Under the pieces are notes generated by a model. The model did no database searches. It had not been told where the DNA came from and saw only the letters and a list, made by a program, of their open reading frames with translations. Below, in pieces: positions 1-8,912 of a stretch of 64,000 nucleotides of DNA. Numbering within the stretch: position 1 is the stretch's first letter; each line of letters starts with the position of its first letter. The translations under genes and the position numbers were made by a program. Origin of the DNA: an uncultured Erythrobacter sp. (GTDB lineage Bacteria > Pseudomonadota > Alphaproteobacteria > Sphingomonadales > Sphingomonadaceae); contig CANLZP010000003.1 of the NCBI GenBank assembly GCA_947495695.1, forward strand, positions 1-64,000. Direction: 5' to 3'.

Positions 1-1329
1 CCCGAAGGCTGCACTGCGCAAGCCGCCAGCACGCGTTGCATTACCAATCGCAGTAGATTCCTGGCCAACTGCCTCAGACCCAGCACCAAAGGCAGAAGCG
101 TTTGCAGCGCTCGCAGCTGCAGCCGCTCCCACTGCGATAGAGCCCGCTCCGGTCGATAGCGTGCTTGCGCCAATCGCAATGCTGTTACCGCCATTTGCGG
201 TTGTTCTTTGCTGTGCGGTTGTCGCGGAATAGCCGTTGGCGCTAGCGGAATCATAGGTCTCCGCCAGGCCGCCAATGGCAATATTGCCTTGCGTTCCTGT
301 TCCGCCTGCGGTGGTGGCAAAGGCACCCAACGCCACATCGCCTTGCCCACTGGCAACGCTGGATTGCCCACCGGCGAAGCTGCCATTGGCCGCAGTGCTG
401 CCAGCGCCAATCGCTGTGGCAGATTCGGTGGCGCTGGCTGATGGTCCGAGCGCCGTCGCGCCCACGCCCAGGGCGTTGGCATTGCCCCCGACTGCCACCG
501 CAAGAACATTGTTGGTTAGCGATCGTTGCCCCAATGCAACCGAATAACTTGCGGTGGCAGCGGCATCGGCACCGATTGCGATGGCCATGTCCGAGCTGGC
601 CAAAGCTCCTAAGCTGTCGAGATCGGTTCCATCCCCTCCGATCGCGATAGAGCCGAGCGCTTGCGCGCGGGCGTATGAACCCAGCGCGCTGGCATCCGTC
701 GCGCTGGCCTCAGCGCCGGTTCCCACACTGGTCGCGCCATTACCGCTGGCAACCGATCCGGCACCGATGGCGCTGGCATCGACGCCGCCAGCCTGGGACA
801 GATAACCCAACGCGGTCGCATTGGCCTGGATTGCATCGCTGGATGATCCAATGGCGGTGGATTGTAGTCCGGCAGCATTGGCGTCAAAGCCCAATGCACT
901 GGCATCGTTCTGGCTTGAATCGGCACCAGCACCGATGCTGGTGGAATTTGCCCCCACAGCCTGCGCGCTGGCACCAAATGCGCTGGAATTGGCCATGGTT
1001 GCATCGCTCAAGGTGCCAAGGCTGGTGGAGGCATCGCCGCTTGCTGTGGCGCTTTCTCCAACGGCCATTGCGTCTGAGCCGCTGGCCACACTATTTGCTC
1101 CAAGAGCGGTGGAAAAGCCGCCCGTTGCCTGTGCTCCAACACCGCACGCAAGGCGCGTTTCCTGATCGTTGGAATTGGCCCCGCCATCATTGTCGGAAGT
1201 GGCATCCACAATGCCGTCATTGTCCCGGTCGAGCAGGCAGTCTTCTGCGTGCGCAGTTTGTGGGGGCAATAGCAGCGCCGCAGCAATTGCGGCTGTCATC
1301 GACGACAAAAGCAGGTTGGTCTTCTTCAT
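1..1329 (-). CDS. trimeric autotransporter adhesin (YadA/Hep_Hag head), 5' part only
   Basis: The reading frame is open from an ATG at 1329 to the left edge (443 codons, no stop), so only the N-terminal part is present. GAGGGG lies about 9 nt before the ATG. Residues 1-28 are a Sec signal peptide (MKKTN then a hydrophobic stretch ending TAHA). Residues 31-62 form an unusual cassette: Cys31, a DRDNDGIVD motif, a second DNDGG motif, then Cys62. From about residue 63 there are roughly 25 head repeats of about 14 residues with the core S-x-A-[ILVF]-G, as in the left-handed beta-roll of YadA-like adhesins. The passenger would be trimeric and surface exposed, with a C-terminal beta-barrel anchor that lies outside the window. 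Proline-rich reading frames on the other strand are antisense shadows of these repeats. The family call is firm; the ligand is unknown. Confidence 0.9.
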   Translation of the reverse strand, partial: MKKTNLLLSSMTAAIAAALLLPPQTAHAEDCLLDRDNDGIVDATSDNDGGANSNDQETRLACGVGAQATGGFSTALGANSVASGSDAMAVGESATASGDASTSLGTLSDATMANSSAFGASAQAVGANSTSIGAGADSSQNDASALGFDANAAGLQSTAIGSSSDAIQANATALGYLSQAGGVDASAIGAGSVASGNGATSVGTGAEASATDASALGSYARAQALGSIAIGGDGTDLDSLGALASSDMAIAIGADAAATASYSVALGQRSLTNNVLAVAVGGNANALGVGATALGPSASATESATAIGAGSTAANGSFAGGQSSVASGQGDVALGAFATTAGGTGTQGNIAIGGLAETYDSASANGYSATTAQQRTTANGGNSIAIGASTLSTGAGSIAVGAAAAASAANASAFGAGSEAVGQESTAIGNATRAGGLRSAAFG

Positions 1330-1370
1330 TGATCATTCCCCTCGCATGATTCCGAAGGGAGCAGCGCGGC

Positions 1371-1392
1371 GCGACCAATCAAGATTGGTCGC
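1371..1392. promoter_or_regulatory. perfect 10-2-10 inverted repeat upstream of the adhesin gene
   Basis: The arms GCGACCAATC and GATTGGTCGC are exact complements separated by AA. The site ends 42 bp before the adhesin ATG at 1329. This symmetry and position suit a dimeric repressor or activator site, or a hairpin in the 5' leader. No clear -35/-10 pair was found beside it. Confidence 0.5.
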
Positions 1393-1538
1393 GTACATCA
1401 CTTAAGAGCACGAATTCATGCGCCAAGCCCCCTGCGGTCGTACGCGTGTGAATGTACAGGAAACGAAGCCGAGGTATGGCCGTTAACGCAATTTAATCGG
1501 CCCGCATAGCCGGCCGGCTTGAGCGCAATTTGGGCCAA

Positions 1539-1572
1539 CAAAAAAGCCGCCCAAGCGCGAACTTGGGCAGCC
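1539..1572 (-). terminator. rho-independent terminator after the 101-aa gene
   Basis: Read on the minus strand, a GC-rich stem (CTGCCCAAG paired with CTTGGGCGG through a short TTCGCG loop) is followed by TTTTTTG. It lies about 33 bp downstream of the stop at 1605. Confidence 0.8.
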
Positions 1573-1604
1573 TTTAGATTGTTTGCTGTGAAGCGATGTG
1601 TGGC

Positions 1605-1910
1605 TTAGCCTTCGCGTTGGCCGCTCAGCGGCATCGCACCAAAAGCGCCTGCGTTGACATTACCTGTGAGCTGGTCGCCATCGACCGTTGCTTCGCAATC
1701 GAGGCCCATCGGCATCGGTACGGTCATGTTCATTTTCCAGGTTAGCTTGTTGCCGTCGATCTTGCCTTCTTCGACATCCATGCTGCCCATTCCGCCAGCC
1801 ATAGAGCCTGTGAAAGTGTTGCCATCGTCACCTGGTATAACGGTAAAGGTACCGCTCTGGTCGCCCATCGGGCTTTTCACGACGGTGTTGTAAGTTCCTG
1901 CTACTGACAT
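1605..1910 (-). CDS. conserved small all-beta protein of unknown function
   Basis: A 101-residue protein. The start at 1910 is chosen because AAGGAG sits 8 nt upstream; a longer frame begins at 1946 but has no comparable ribosome site. There is no signal peptide, so it is probably cytoplasmic. The sequence alternates short beta-type segments with glycine turns (GTYNTVV, SGTFTVIP, NTFTGSM, LTWKMNM, LTGNVNAG), which resembles small lipocalin- or streptavidin-like barrels seen as stand-alone proteins or as tails on oxidoreductases. I do not recognise a specific family with certainty. It is a single-gene unit closed by its own terminator, 78 bp from the downstream end of the acylase gene. Confidence 0.75.
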   Translation of the reverse strand: MSVAGTYNTVVKSPMGDQSGTFTVIPGDDGNTFTGSMAGGMGSMDVEEGKIDGNKLTWKMNMTVPMPMGLDCEATVDGDQLTGNVNAGAFGAMPLSGQREG

Positions 1911-1988
1911 TCGAATTCTCCTTAGTGCGAAATTTGCTCTCATCAAACCAAGTCTTGGCTGACGATTGGGTTCCTATTTACATGGCTG

Positions 1989-4181
1989 TCAGTTGGACTC
2001 AACTACATATCGACGCGAGGCATTAGCCAACACATCTTCGCGCCAGAAGTGCACAGGCTTCAGCTCATGATCGACATACATTTGCATTTGATCGGTGTAA
2101 TGCGGGCTGTCTGGCCGGGTCGTTGCAGCACCGAAGGGCTGGATCGATCGCGAGGATACAGGCTCTCCCTCGTTCCATTCGACCCATTGGATGAAGCTGT
2201 CACCATGGACCAATTGCAGCCGGCCATCATCGTCAACCTGCCATGTGGTCGAGGCGCGCAAAGTGTCAGATCCGCCATCCAGCGCAAGATCAACATCCCC
2301 CTGCCGCAAACGCAATAAGTCCGACATGGGCGGGTCCAGCTTGCCAAAATGGGTGATGAGGTGATCGGATGCCTCGTGCAGCTTTTCCTCCACATCCGGA
2401 TAGGGTCGATTGCCATATTCAGCCGACATGAAATCACGGATCATAAGCAAGGCAATCGCATCGCCTGCGCCTTCGTTATCGGCGGTGAAATCCCAACCGA
2501 GCAAAAGGTCGCGAGCCTCGGCCAACTCGCCGTTAACTTCCAGATCTTTGGCCGCATTGAACAGATCATCCACATAGCTTTCGCGTTCATAAACCATGTC
2601 ATACTTGATCCGCTTGAGATTGGCGCGGTCGAGCAGATTGGCCTCAGACATGAGCTTATAAGCGCGCAACGAGCGATTGGTTTGTTTCAGTTCGACACCC
2701 AGTTCAGGAGCGTAGTCATCCGGCGCTAGATCGCTACCAGCGCCTGCTGCGGTGAACGGCGTGTTGTTTGAGTTGTAGAGCCACCCCGACGCCGGATTAA
2801 CTACCTGCGGAATTCGATCATACTCGACCGGCCCAGCCCAAATCAGCGTAGAATCGTTCCCAGGCAAGATGCCTCGCCAATTGGGGCCGGGCTTTCTGTC
2901 TGGCAATGCAGCGTTGTAATAATAGGCGATATTGCCGGTTTTGTCGGCATAGACCGCGTTGAAGGACGGAATATCGCGCCGTGCCATCACTGCGCGCCAC
3001 TCATCAAAAGTAGTCGCCTTTGTTTTGCGATAGAAGGCATCGAGCGAGCCTATGTTGTCAATTCCGGCATAGCGGATCGCGAACGCGCCCTTATCATTCT
3101 TGATTACTGGTCCATGCGCGCTGCGATGAACCGTCTGGCGAATGGGCAAGACAATGGGTCCCAATTTGACCGGAAGGGTGACCGTCTTTTCTTCAAGATC
3201 GCGCCATTCTCCGTCCAACATATATTGATCGCCAGCCTCATTCATTTCCAGCTGGTAAACATCAACCAAGTCCGGCCGATTGACCGTAAAGGTCCAGCCC
3301 AGATGCTCGTTATGGCCGAGCGCGGGGAAGGGAACCCCGGGGAAGGTAGCGCCCGCAAAATGCCATCCCTCGTCGCTTTCGACCACCACCTCATACCATG
3401 CGACTGGGCCGCGTAACGGTTGATGTGTGTTGGAAATCAGCGTGGTTGGTCCGCCTGACTTTGCCGGAGCCACTGCAAATGCGTTGGAGCCAGCCAAAGC
3501 AGCATCAGGTCCAAAGGGTGAGAAATTGCGCGCAGTCTGCTCGGACGCAGGCGCTTCGACCGCATTGCCCCGGGCATCGCGTGGAAAGCCGGGAATATCA
3601 GGGCCAAATTCACGGCGTAATGGCTCACCTTCGACCAAGGGCTGAATCACGTTGTTCAGACCGAAGAAAAATGGCTGACGGAATGCGAATCCAGCGGCGA
3701 TGTCGATGCCGTTTACCGGGAACAGATTGGCCAGTTTTAACTCATCAGGATGAGCCTCGGCATAAGTGTTGAGACCAGCAGCATAGGCGTTGGCCAAATC
3801 CTGTGTTTCAATTGGTAGATTGCCAAAATTACGTTCTGCAGTGCCGCGCGCGTCAAGCAGGTGATAGACATAATCGACGGCCGCTCCGTCTTGACCGGCG
3901 ATTGCACCAAATCGCCCGCGGCTCATGGCGATAACATCCTGAAGGGTGGTAAAGTCGTCCTCCGCATGAGCCATCGCGATACCAAAGGCGACATCAGCAT
4001 CGCGCGCGCCATAGATATGCGGCACGCCATATTCATCCCGGATAATTTCTGCGCGATAGGTGTCGGCTGGAGGTTCAGCTCCCGGATCGGTAAAATATGG
4101 CTCCCACGTGGCAAGGCCGATAAAGCCAAAAATTACCAGAGCGAGCAGACCAAAGCCCCCGCCAACCAACCATTTGCGCAT
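1989..4181 (-). CDS. penicillin acylase family (Ntn) amidohydrolase, membrane anchored
   Basis: A 730-residue member of the S45 family (penicillin G acylase, aculeacin and AHL acylases). These are made as one chain and self-cleave before a catalytic Ser. The start at 4181 follows GAGGA by 7 nt. Residues 3-25 are a hydrophobic N-terminal segment without an obvious cleavage site, so the protein is probably anchored and faces the periplasm. The alpha-chain signature I-x-R-D-x-x-G-V-P-H-I-Y is near residues 48-60. The beta-chain nucleophile is Ser232 in the motif G-SNAFAV. The substrate cannot be read from sequence; acyl-homoserine lactones, acylated amino acids and lipopeptides are all possible in this family. 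It is transcribed away from the M17 aminopeptidase gene across a 90-bp gap. Confidence 0.9.
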   Translation of the reverse strand: MRKWLVGGGFGLLALVIFGFIGLATWEPYFTDPGAEPPADTYRAEIIRDEYGVPHIYGARDADVAFGIAMAHAEDDFTTLQDVIAMSRGRFGAIAGQDGAAVDYVYHLLDARGTAERNFGNLPIETQDLANAYAAGLNTYAEAHPDELKLANLFPVNGIDIAAGFAFRQPFFFGLNNVIQPLVEGEPLRREFGPDIPGFPRDARGNAVEAPASEQTARNFSPFGPDAALAGSNAFAVAPAKSGGPTTLISNTHQPLRGPVAWYEVVVESDEGWHFAGATFPGVPFPALGHNEHLGWTFTVNRPDLVDVYQLEMNEAGDQYMLDGEWRDLEEKTVTLPVKLGPIVLPIRQTVHRSAHGPVIKNDKGAFAIRYAGIDNIGSLDAFYRKTKATTFDEWRAVMARRDIPSFNAVYADKTGNIAYYYNAALPDRKPGPNWRGILPGNDSTLIWAGPVEYDRIPQVVNPASGWLYNSNNTPFTAAGAGSDLAPDDYAPELGVELKQTNRSLRAYKLMSEANLLDRANLKRIKYDMVYERESYVDDLFNAAKDLEVNGELAEARDLLLGWDFTADNEGAGDAIALLMIRDFMSAEYGNRPYPDVEEKLHEASDHLITHFGKLDPPMSDLLRLRQGDVDLALDGGSDTLRASTTWQVDDDGRLQLVHGDSFIQWVEWNEGEPVSSRSIQPFGAATTRPDSPHYTDQMQMYVDHELKPVHFWREDVLANASRRYVVESN

Positions 4182-4258
4182 TCCTGCATCCTCATCATTG
4201 CATTTGAAACCAACAATTGCTTTGACGCTGGCAGAGGTCAACTGATCATTGTTTGAAG

Positions 4259-4274
4259 AGAGGATTTAGTCATT
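4259..4274 (+). promoter_or_regulatory. Shine-Dalgarno and probable ATT start codon of the exported aminopeptidase
   Basis: AGAGG at 4259-4263 is 8 nt before ATT at 4272. No ATG, GTG or TTG lies in this frame between the upstream TGA (4254) and ATG 4344, yet codons from 4272 spell a textbook signal peptide. Confidence 0.55.
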
Positions 4275-5846
4275 ACCCGTCACCGCAAAATTGTCGCCCT
4301 TTCCTTTGCAGCCTCGATCACACTGGCGCTGCCATATTCAGCTATGGCGCAGGACGTAATGGGTTCAGGCATTGCTCCGGCCACGGTCCAGAATTCTGTC
4401 GAAAGGCCGATGAAATTTGCCCAGCGTGCGCCCGGTGATGCGGCCGTTGCGATCGTAATAACGGGCGATGCATTGCCCGATGATGCACCATTGAGCGATA
4501 CTGACCGCGCCTTGGCCGAGGCGATCATCCAATCAGATGCGCTTGCTGGTGGTGCCGGTACGTCGGCGGAAGTGCCGCGGATTGATGGCCGTCCCAAGCT
4601 GACGCTGTTCAGCGCGGCGAGCGACGATGGCCCAGTGAATTGGCGCGAATTGGGCGGAAAGATTGCTCAGGCGATGGCGGATCAAAAGGCTCCGCTTGCC
4701 ATCGTTGGCCTGCCCGATGCAGCCGCTATGGCTGATGCAGCGTTTGGCGCGACTTTGGGGCAATATCGGTTCGACCGTTATAAAAGTGACCGCAAGGAGC
4801 CTCCTGCCGACCGTATCACTGTGGTGGGTAGCGATGCTTCGGCGGCAAAAGACCTGTGGGAAGGTCGAGCTGAACCATTGGCGGAAGGCGTCCGGCTGGC
4901 GCGTGATTTGATCAACGAGCCTGCCAATGTGATCTATCCGGCCAGCTTTGTGGATCGCGCCAAGGGTGCCTTTGCTGGTGTTGATGGGGTCACAATTGAA
5001 GTACTGGATGCAGCCGACATGCGCCGCCTAAACATGGGCGCGATTGCCGGTGTGGGGCAGGGCAGCCGTCGCGGCGCGCGTCTGATGATGATCACCTATC
5101 GCGGAGCAGGCGGAGCGCCAATTGCGCTGGCTGGAAAGGGCATCACTTTTGATACCGGCGGTATTTCCATCAAACCCAACCGTGGCATGTGGGAGATGAA
5201 GGGCGATATGTCGGGCGCGGCCGCCGTTACCGGCGCGGTATTGTCCTTGGCCAAATCCAAGGCGCCAGTGCATGTTGTTGCCGCTGTAGCTTTGGCCGAA
5301 AATATGCCGGGCGATAATGCCCAGCGGCCAGGCGATGTGGTGCGCACAATGTCCGGCAAGACAATCGAGATTTTGAGCACTGATGCCGAAGGGCGTTTGG
5401 TACTGTCCGACGCGATTGAATACACCGTGAAGGAGAAAAAGCCGTTCGCTTTGGTCGATATCGCCACGCTAACCGGCTCGGCAGTGGGGGCGCTTGGGCC
5501 AGAATTTGCGGCGATGTTCGCGCGTGAAGACGCCCATGCCAAAGCAGCCATGGAAGCTTCAGGCAAAACCGGAGAGGCGCTGTGGCGTCTGCCGCTTCAC
5601 CCAGCCTATCGTAAGGCTGTGAAGTCCGACATTGCTGATGTGAAAAATTCCAGCACCAGCCCCGCGCCTGGTGCCAGTGCGGGCGCTCACTTCATCGAAT
5701 ATTTCGTGCCGGAGGATCTGCCATGGGTCCATATCGACATGGCTGCGGTTGATCGCACCGAGACGACCCGGCCCATGATCCCGGTGGGCGCGCGCGGTTT
5801 TGGCGTGATGCTGCTGGACGAGATGGCGCGCAGCTGGCGTCCTTGA
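4272..5846 (+). CDS. M17 leucyl aminopeptidase, probably exported
   Basis: A PepA/leucine aminopeptidase-type metallo-exopeptidase that removes N-terminal residues from peptides. Conserved elements are GKGITFDTGG, MKGDMSGAA and S-TDAEGRL (usually NTDAEGRL), which carry the lysine, aspartate and glutamate ligands of the two-metal site. The first ATG in frame (4344) would give 500 residues starting MAQD. Upstream codons read TRHRKIVAL, a hydrophobic run and then PYSAMA before QD. That is a complete signal peptide with an A-x-A cleavage site, and a good ribosome site precedes ATT 4272, so I place the start there (524 aa). Most PepA proteins are cytoplasmic, so an exported copy suggests periplasmic peptide processing. 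A second M17 enzyme is at 61055-62440. The family is certain; the start is inference. Confidence 0.88.
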   Translation: MTRHRKIVALSFAASITLALPYSAMAQDVMGSGIAPATVQNSVERPMKFAQRAPGDAAVAIVITGDALPDDAPLSDTDRALAEAIIQSDALAGGAGTSAEVPRIDGRPKLTLFSAASDDGPVNWRELGGKIAQAMADQKAPLAIVGLPDAAAMADAAFGATLGQYRFDRYKSDRKEPPADRITVVGSDASAAKDLWEGRAEPLAEGVRLARDLINEPANVIYPASFVDRAKGAFAGVDGVTIEVLDAADMRRLNMGAIAGVGQGSRRGARLMMITYRGAGGAPIALAGKGITFDTGGISIKPNRGMWEMKGDMSGAAAVTGAVLSLAKSKAPVHVVAAVALAENMPGDNAQRPGDVVRTMSGKTIEILSTDAEGRLVLSDAIEYTVKEKKPFALVDIATLTGSAVGALGPEFAAMFAREDAHAKAAMEASGKTGEALWRLPLHPAYRKAVKSDIADVKNSSTSPAPGASAGAHFIEYFVPEDLPWVHIDMAAVDRTETTRPMIPVGARGFGVMLLDEMARSWRP

Positions 5847-5999
5847 TCTATCGATCCAGATTCCACAGCTGACTGTCTGCTGGTTCGGTTCTGAGCCGGA
5901 GCGGCTCAAACGCGCTAATTTTCCGCTGGCCGTTGCGGCTGTGCCGGTGCAGCCTACCTATGTGAGTAACACACTTGGATAGATTTTGGCTGCGCAGGG

Positions 6000-6027
6000 G
6001 TTGTGTTGCATAAACGCAACGCCATAT
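6000..6027 (+). promoter_or_regulatory. weak heat-shock-type promoter candidate for clpB
   Basis: GTTG at 6000 and GCCATAT at 6021-6027 are spaced roughly as in RpoH promoters (CTTG, about 17 nt, CYTATNT), about 30 nt before the clpB ATG. Several positions mismatch, so this is tentative. Confidence 0.25.
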
Positions 6028-6057
6028 CGGGACTGTAGTCTAGTGAGGATGTTCTAA

Positions 6058-8637
6058 ATGGATCTCGAAAAATTCACTGATCGTGCCAAAGGCTTTTTGC
6101 AAAGCGCACAAACGGTCGCCATTCGGATGAACCACCAGCGCATTACCCCAACGCATCTGCTCAAAGCATTGTTGGAAGACAATGAGGGCATGGCTGCTGG
6201 GTTGATCCAGCGCGCGGGCGGCGATGCCCCTCGTGCGGTGAGCGAAGTTGATGCCGAACTGGCCAAGATACCCGCCGTATCTGGCGGCGGAGCGCAGGCG
6301 ACACCGGGTCTTGATAATGACGCGGTGCGGGTCCTCGATTCCGCTGAGCAAATCGCCGAGAAATCGGGCGACAGCTATGTCACCGTTGAACGGCTGCTGG
6401 TTGCGCTAACTCTGGCCACCACCACCAAGGCGGGCAAGGCGCTGCAAGCAGCCGGTCTTGATCCCAAAGCCCTGGAGCAGGCGATCAACGCACTGCGAGG
6501 CGGGCGCAAGGCAGATTCTGCAACAGCCGAAAATGCTTATGACGCGATGGAGAAATTCGCGCGCGATCTCACTCAGGCTGCCCGCGATGGTAAGCTGGAC
6601 CCGGTTATCGGTCGCGATGAGGAAATCCGCCGGACGATCCAGATTCTGGCGCGCCGGACCAAGAACAATCCTGCGCTGATTGGCGAGCCGGGTACCGGTA
6701 AGACCGCTATTGCGGAAGGGTTGGCGTTGCGTATTGCCAATGGCGATGTGCCGGACAGTCTTAAAGGGCGCACTTTGATGAGCCTGGATATGGGTTCGCT
6801 GATTGCGGGCGCCAAATATCGCGGCGAATTTGAAGAGCGCCTGAAATCCGTACTCGACGAAGTGAAGAATGCCGATGGGCAGATTATCTTGTTCATCGAT
6901 GAGATGCACACTCTAATCGGAGCAGGCGCATCGGAAGGCTCGATGGATGCCTCTAATCTACTCAAGCCAGCCTTGTCGCGAGGAGAGCTTCACTGCATCG
7001 GTGCCACCACGCTGGATGAGTATCAGAAATATGTCGAGAAGGACCCTGCGCTGCAGCGGCGTTTCCAATCGGTCTATATTGATGAGCCGAGTGTTGAAGA
7101 CACGATCTCCATCCTGCGCGGATTGAAAGAGAAGTATGAACTGCACCACGGCGTGCGGATCACCGACAGCGCGCTTGTCTCCGCAGCCCAGCTTTCCAAT
7201 CGCTATATCCAGAATCGCTTTCTGCCCGACAAGGCGATTGACCTGATGGATGAAGCGGCCAGCCGGATCCGGATGGAAGTGGAAAGCAAGCCGGAAGAGA
7301 TCGAAGGCCTGGATCGCCGGATTATCCAGCTCAAGATCGAGGAATCTGCGCTCAGCAAGGAAAGCGACGCAGCTTCGCAAGATCGCCTGGTCGCTTTGCG
7401 CGAAGAATTGGCCAATCTTGAGCAAGAAAGCTCTGAACTGACCACGCGTTGGCAGAACGAGCGGGATAAGATTAACGCCGAGGCGAAGATCAAAGAAGAG
7501 CTGGACGCTGCCAGGCTTGAGCTGGAGCAGGCCGAGCGCGAAGGCGATTTGGCCAAAGCGGGCGAGCTTTCCTATGGCCGCATTCCGCAATTGGAAAAAC
7601 AGTTAGAAGAAGCCGAAGGGCATACCGAAAACGCTTTGCTGCGCGAAGAGGTGACCGAAGAGGACATCGCCAGCGTTGTTGCGCGCTGGACTGGCATTCC
7701 AATGGAACGGATGATGGAAGGCGAGCGGGAAAAGCTCCTCCAGATGGAAGAATTGCTGGGCAAGCGCGTGATTGGACAGGAACAGCCAATTGAAGCTGTG
7801 TCCAAGGCTGTGCGAAGGGCGCGGGCGGGTCTGCAAGATCCGAACCGTCCGCTGGGCTCCTTCCTGTTCCTCGGCCCTACCGGTGTCGGCAAAACCGAAT
7901 TGACCAAGGCCTTGGCCGAATTTCTGTTCGATGATGACGATGCCATGGTGCGCATCGACATGAGCGAGTTTATGGAGAAGCATTCGGTGGCGCGTCTGAT
8001 CGGGGCGCCTCCTGGATATGTTGGCTATGACGAGGGCGGTGTTCTGACCGAAGCGGTCCGGCGCAGGCCTTACCAAGTGGTCTTGTTCGACGAGGTCGAA
8101 AAAGCGCACTCCGATGTGTTCAACGTGCTGCTGCAAGTGCTGGACGATGGCCGCCTGACCGATGGGCAGGGCAGGGTCGTCGACTTTTCCAATACGTTGA
8201 TCATCCTTACCTCCAATTTGGGTAGTCATTATCTGGCAAATTTGGAGGATGATCAGAAGGTGGCTGACGTTGAGCCGCAGGTGATGGATGTTGTGCGCGG
8301 TCATTTCCGCCCCGAGTTTCTAAACCGGTTGGACGAGATCATCCTGTTCCACCGCCTGAGCATGGAGCATATGGCACCGATCGTCGAAATTCAGGTCAAA
8401 CGGGTGCAAAACTTGCTTGATGATCGCAAGATTACCCTGAACATGACCGACGCCGCCCTGCGTTGGCTGGGCCGCGTGGGCTATGATCCTGTCTATGGTG
8501 CAAGGCCGCTGAAACGTGCTGTTCAGCGCTACTTGCAAGACCCGCTGGCGGACAAATTGCTGCAAGGTGATATACCCGATGGAAGCACGCTGGCGATCGA
8601 CGAAGGCGATGGCGAATTGCAGATTACCGTTGGGTAA
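6058..8637 (+). CDS. clpB: ATP-dependent disaggregase ClpB
   Basis: An 859-residue Hsp100 chaperone, the normal family length. It threads proteins out of aggregates together with DnaK. The N-terminal Clp repeat domain spans about 1-145. AAA module 1 has Walker A GEPGTGKT at 209-216 and Walker B ILFIDE. The coiled-coil middle domain that distinguishes ClpB from ClpA/ClpC is at about 400-520 (rich in E, K, L and R). AAA module 2 has Walker A GPTGVGKT at 606-613 and the motif [11 protein letters not shown], followed by the D2-small domain. There is no IGF/L loop for ClpP docking, as expected for ClpB. The gene stands alone, with 211 bp of upstream space and a weak heat-shock-like promoter. Regulation by RpoH is known for the family but not proven here. 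Confidence 0.98.
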   Translation: MDLEKFTDRAKGFLQSAQTVAIRMNHQRITPTHLLKALLEDNEGMAAGLIQRAGGDAPRAVSEVDAELAKIPAVSGGGAQATPGLDNDAVRVLDSAEQIAEKSGDSYVTVERLLVALTLATTTKAGKALQAAGLDPKALEQAINALRGGRKADSATAENAYDAMEKFARDLTQAARDGKLDPVIGRDEEIRRTIQILARRTKNNPALIGEPGTGKTAIAEGLALRIANGDVPDSLKGRTLMSLDMGSLIAGAKYRGEFEERLKSVLDEVKNADGQIILFIDEMHTLIGAGASEGSMDASNLLKPALSRGELHCIGATTLDEYQKYVEKDPALQRRFQSVYIDEPSVEDTISILRGLKEKYELHHGVRITDSALVSAAQLSNRYIQNRFLPDKAIDLMDEAASRIRMEVESKPEEIEGLDRRIIQLKIEESALSKESDAASQDRLVALREELANLEQESSELTTRWQNERDKINAEAKIKEELDAARLELEQAEREGDLAKAGELSYGRIPQLEKQLEEAEGHTENALLREEVTEEDIASVVARWTGIPMERMMEGEREKLLQMEELLGKRVIGQEQPIEAVSKAVRRARAGLQDPNRPLGSFLFLGPTGVGKTELTKALAEFLFDDDDAMVRIDMSEFMEKHSVARLIGAPPGYVGYDEGGVLTEAVRRRPYQVVLFDEVEKAHSDVFNVLLQVLDDGRLTDGQGRVVDFSNTLIILTSNLGSHYLANLEDDQKVADVEPQVMDVVRGHFRPEFLNRLDEIILFHRLSMEHMAPIVEIQVKRVQNLLDDRKITLNMTDAALRWLGRVGYDPVYGARPLKRAVQRYLQDPLADKLLQGDIPDGSTLAIDEGDGELQITVG

Positions 8638-8649
8638 TGTGGGGCGGGA

Positions 8650-8670
8650 TGGGTGAAGTGCCCACCTTTT
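8650..8670 (+). terminator. weak hairpin after clpB
   Basis: A short TGGGT/GCCCA stem is followed by CCTTTT, 12 bp after the clpB stop. The stem is only about 5 bp, so termination is uncertain. Confidence 0.3.
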
Positions 8671-8750
8671 CCGCTACCATCGCTGCAGAGCGATTGTGTG
8701 AATTGCGCAACACATGTTCAGGTAGATAGTTGAAATCGTAACCGGGTGCT

Positions 8751-8780
8751 TTGACATCAGGGCACGGCTGGGTCACTAAA
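8751..8780 (+). promoter_or_regulatory. possible sigma-70 promoter of the TonB receptor gene
   Basis: TTGACA at 8751-8756 is a perfect -35 element. The -10 region 17-18 nt later reads CACTAA or ACTAAA, which is poor. A transcript from here would carry a leader of about 125 nt. Confidence 0.3.
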
Positions 8781-8912
8781 CCCGTTCCTAATGGGGATTG
8801 GGTTGCAATCAGAGGGACTGTCTTGGGTCTAAGGCGCTGAGGGGACTGGCGTTTTTTCCAATAAGCGAATCTTTTTCTGAGCCCGATTCTGGTTGTCTAA
8901 CTGGAGTCTTTA

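Noticed and set aside
208..1405. Several plus-strand reading frames of up to 224 codons, rich in Pro, Ala, Trp and Arg
   Set aside because: They are antisense shadows of the minus-strand adhesin repeats, have no ribosome sites and show no domain.
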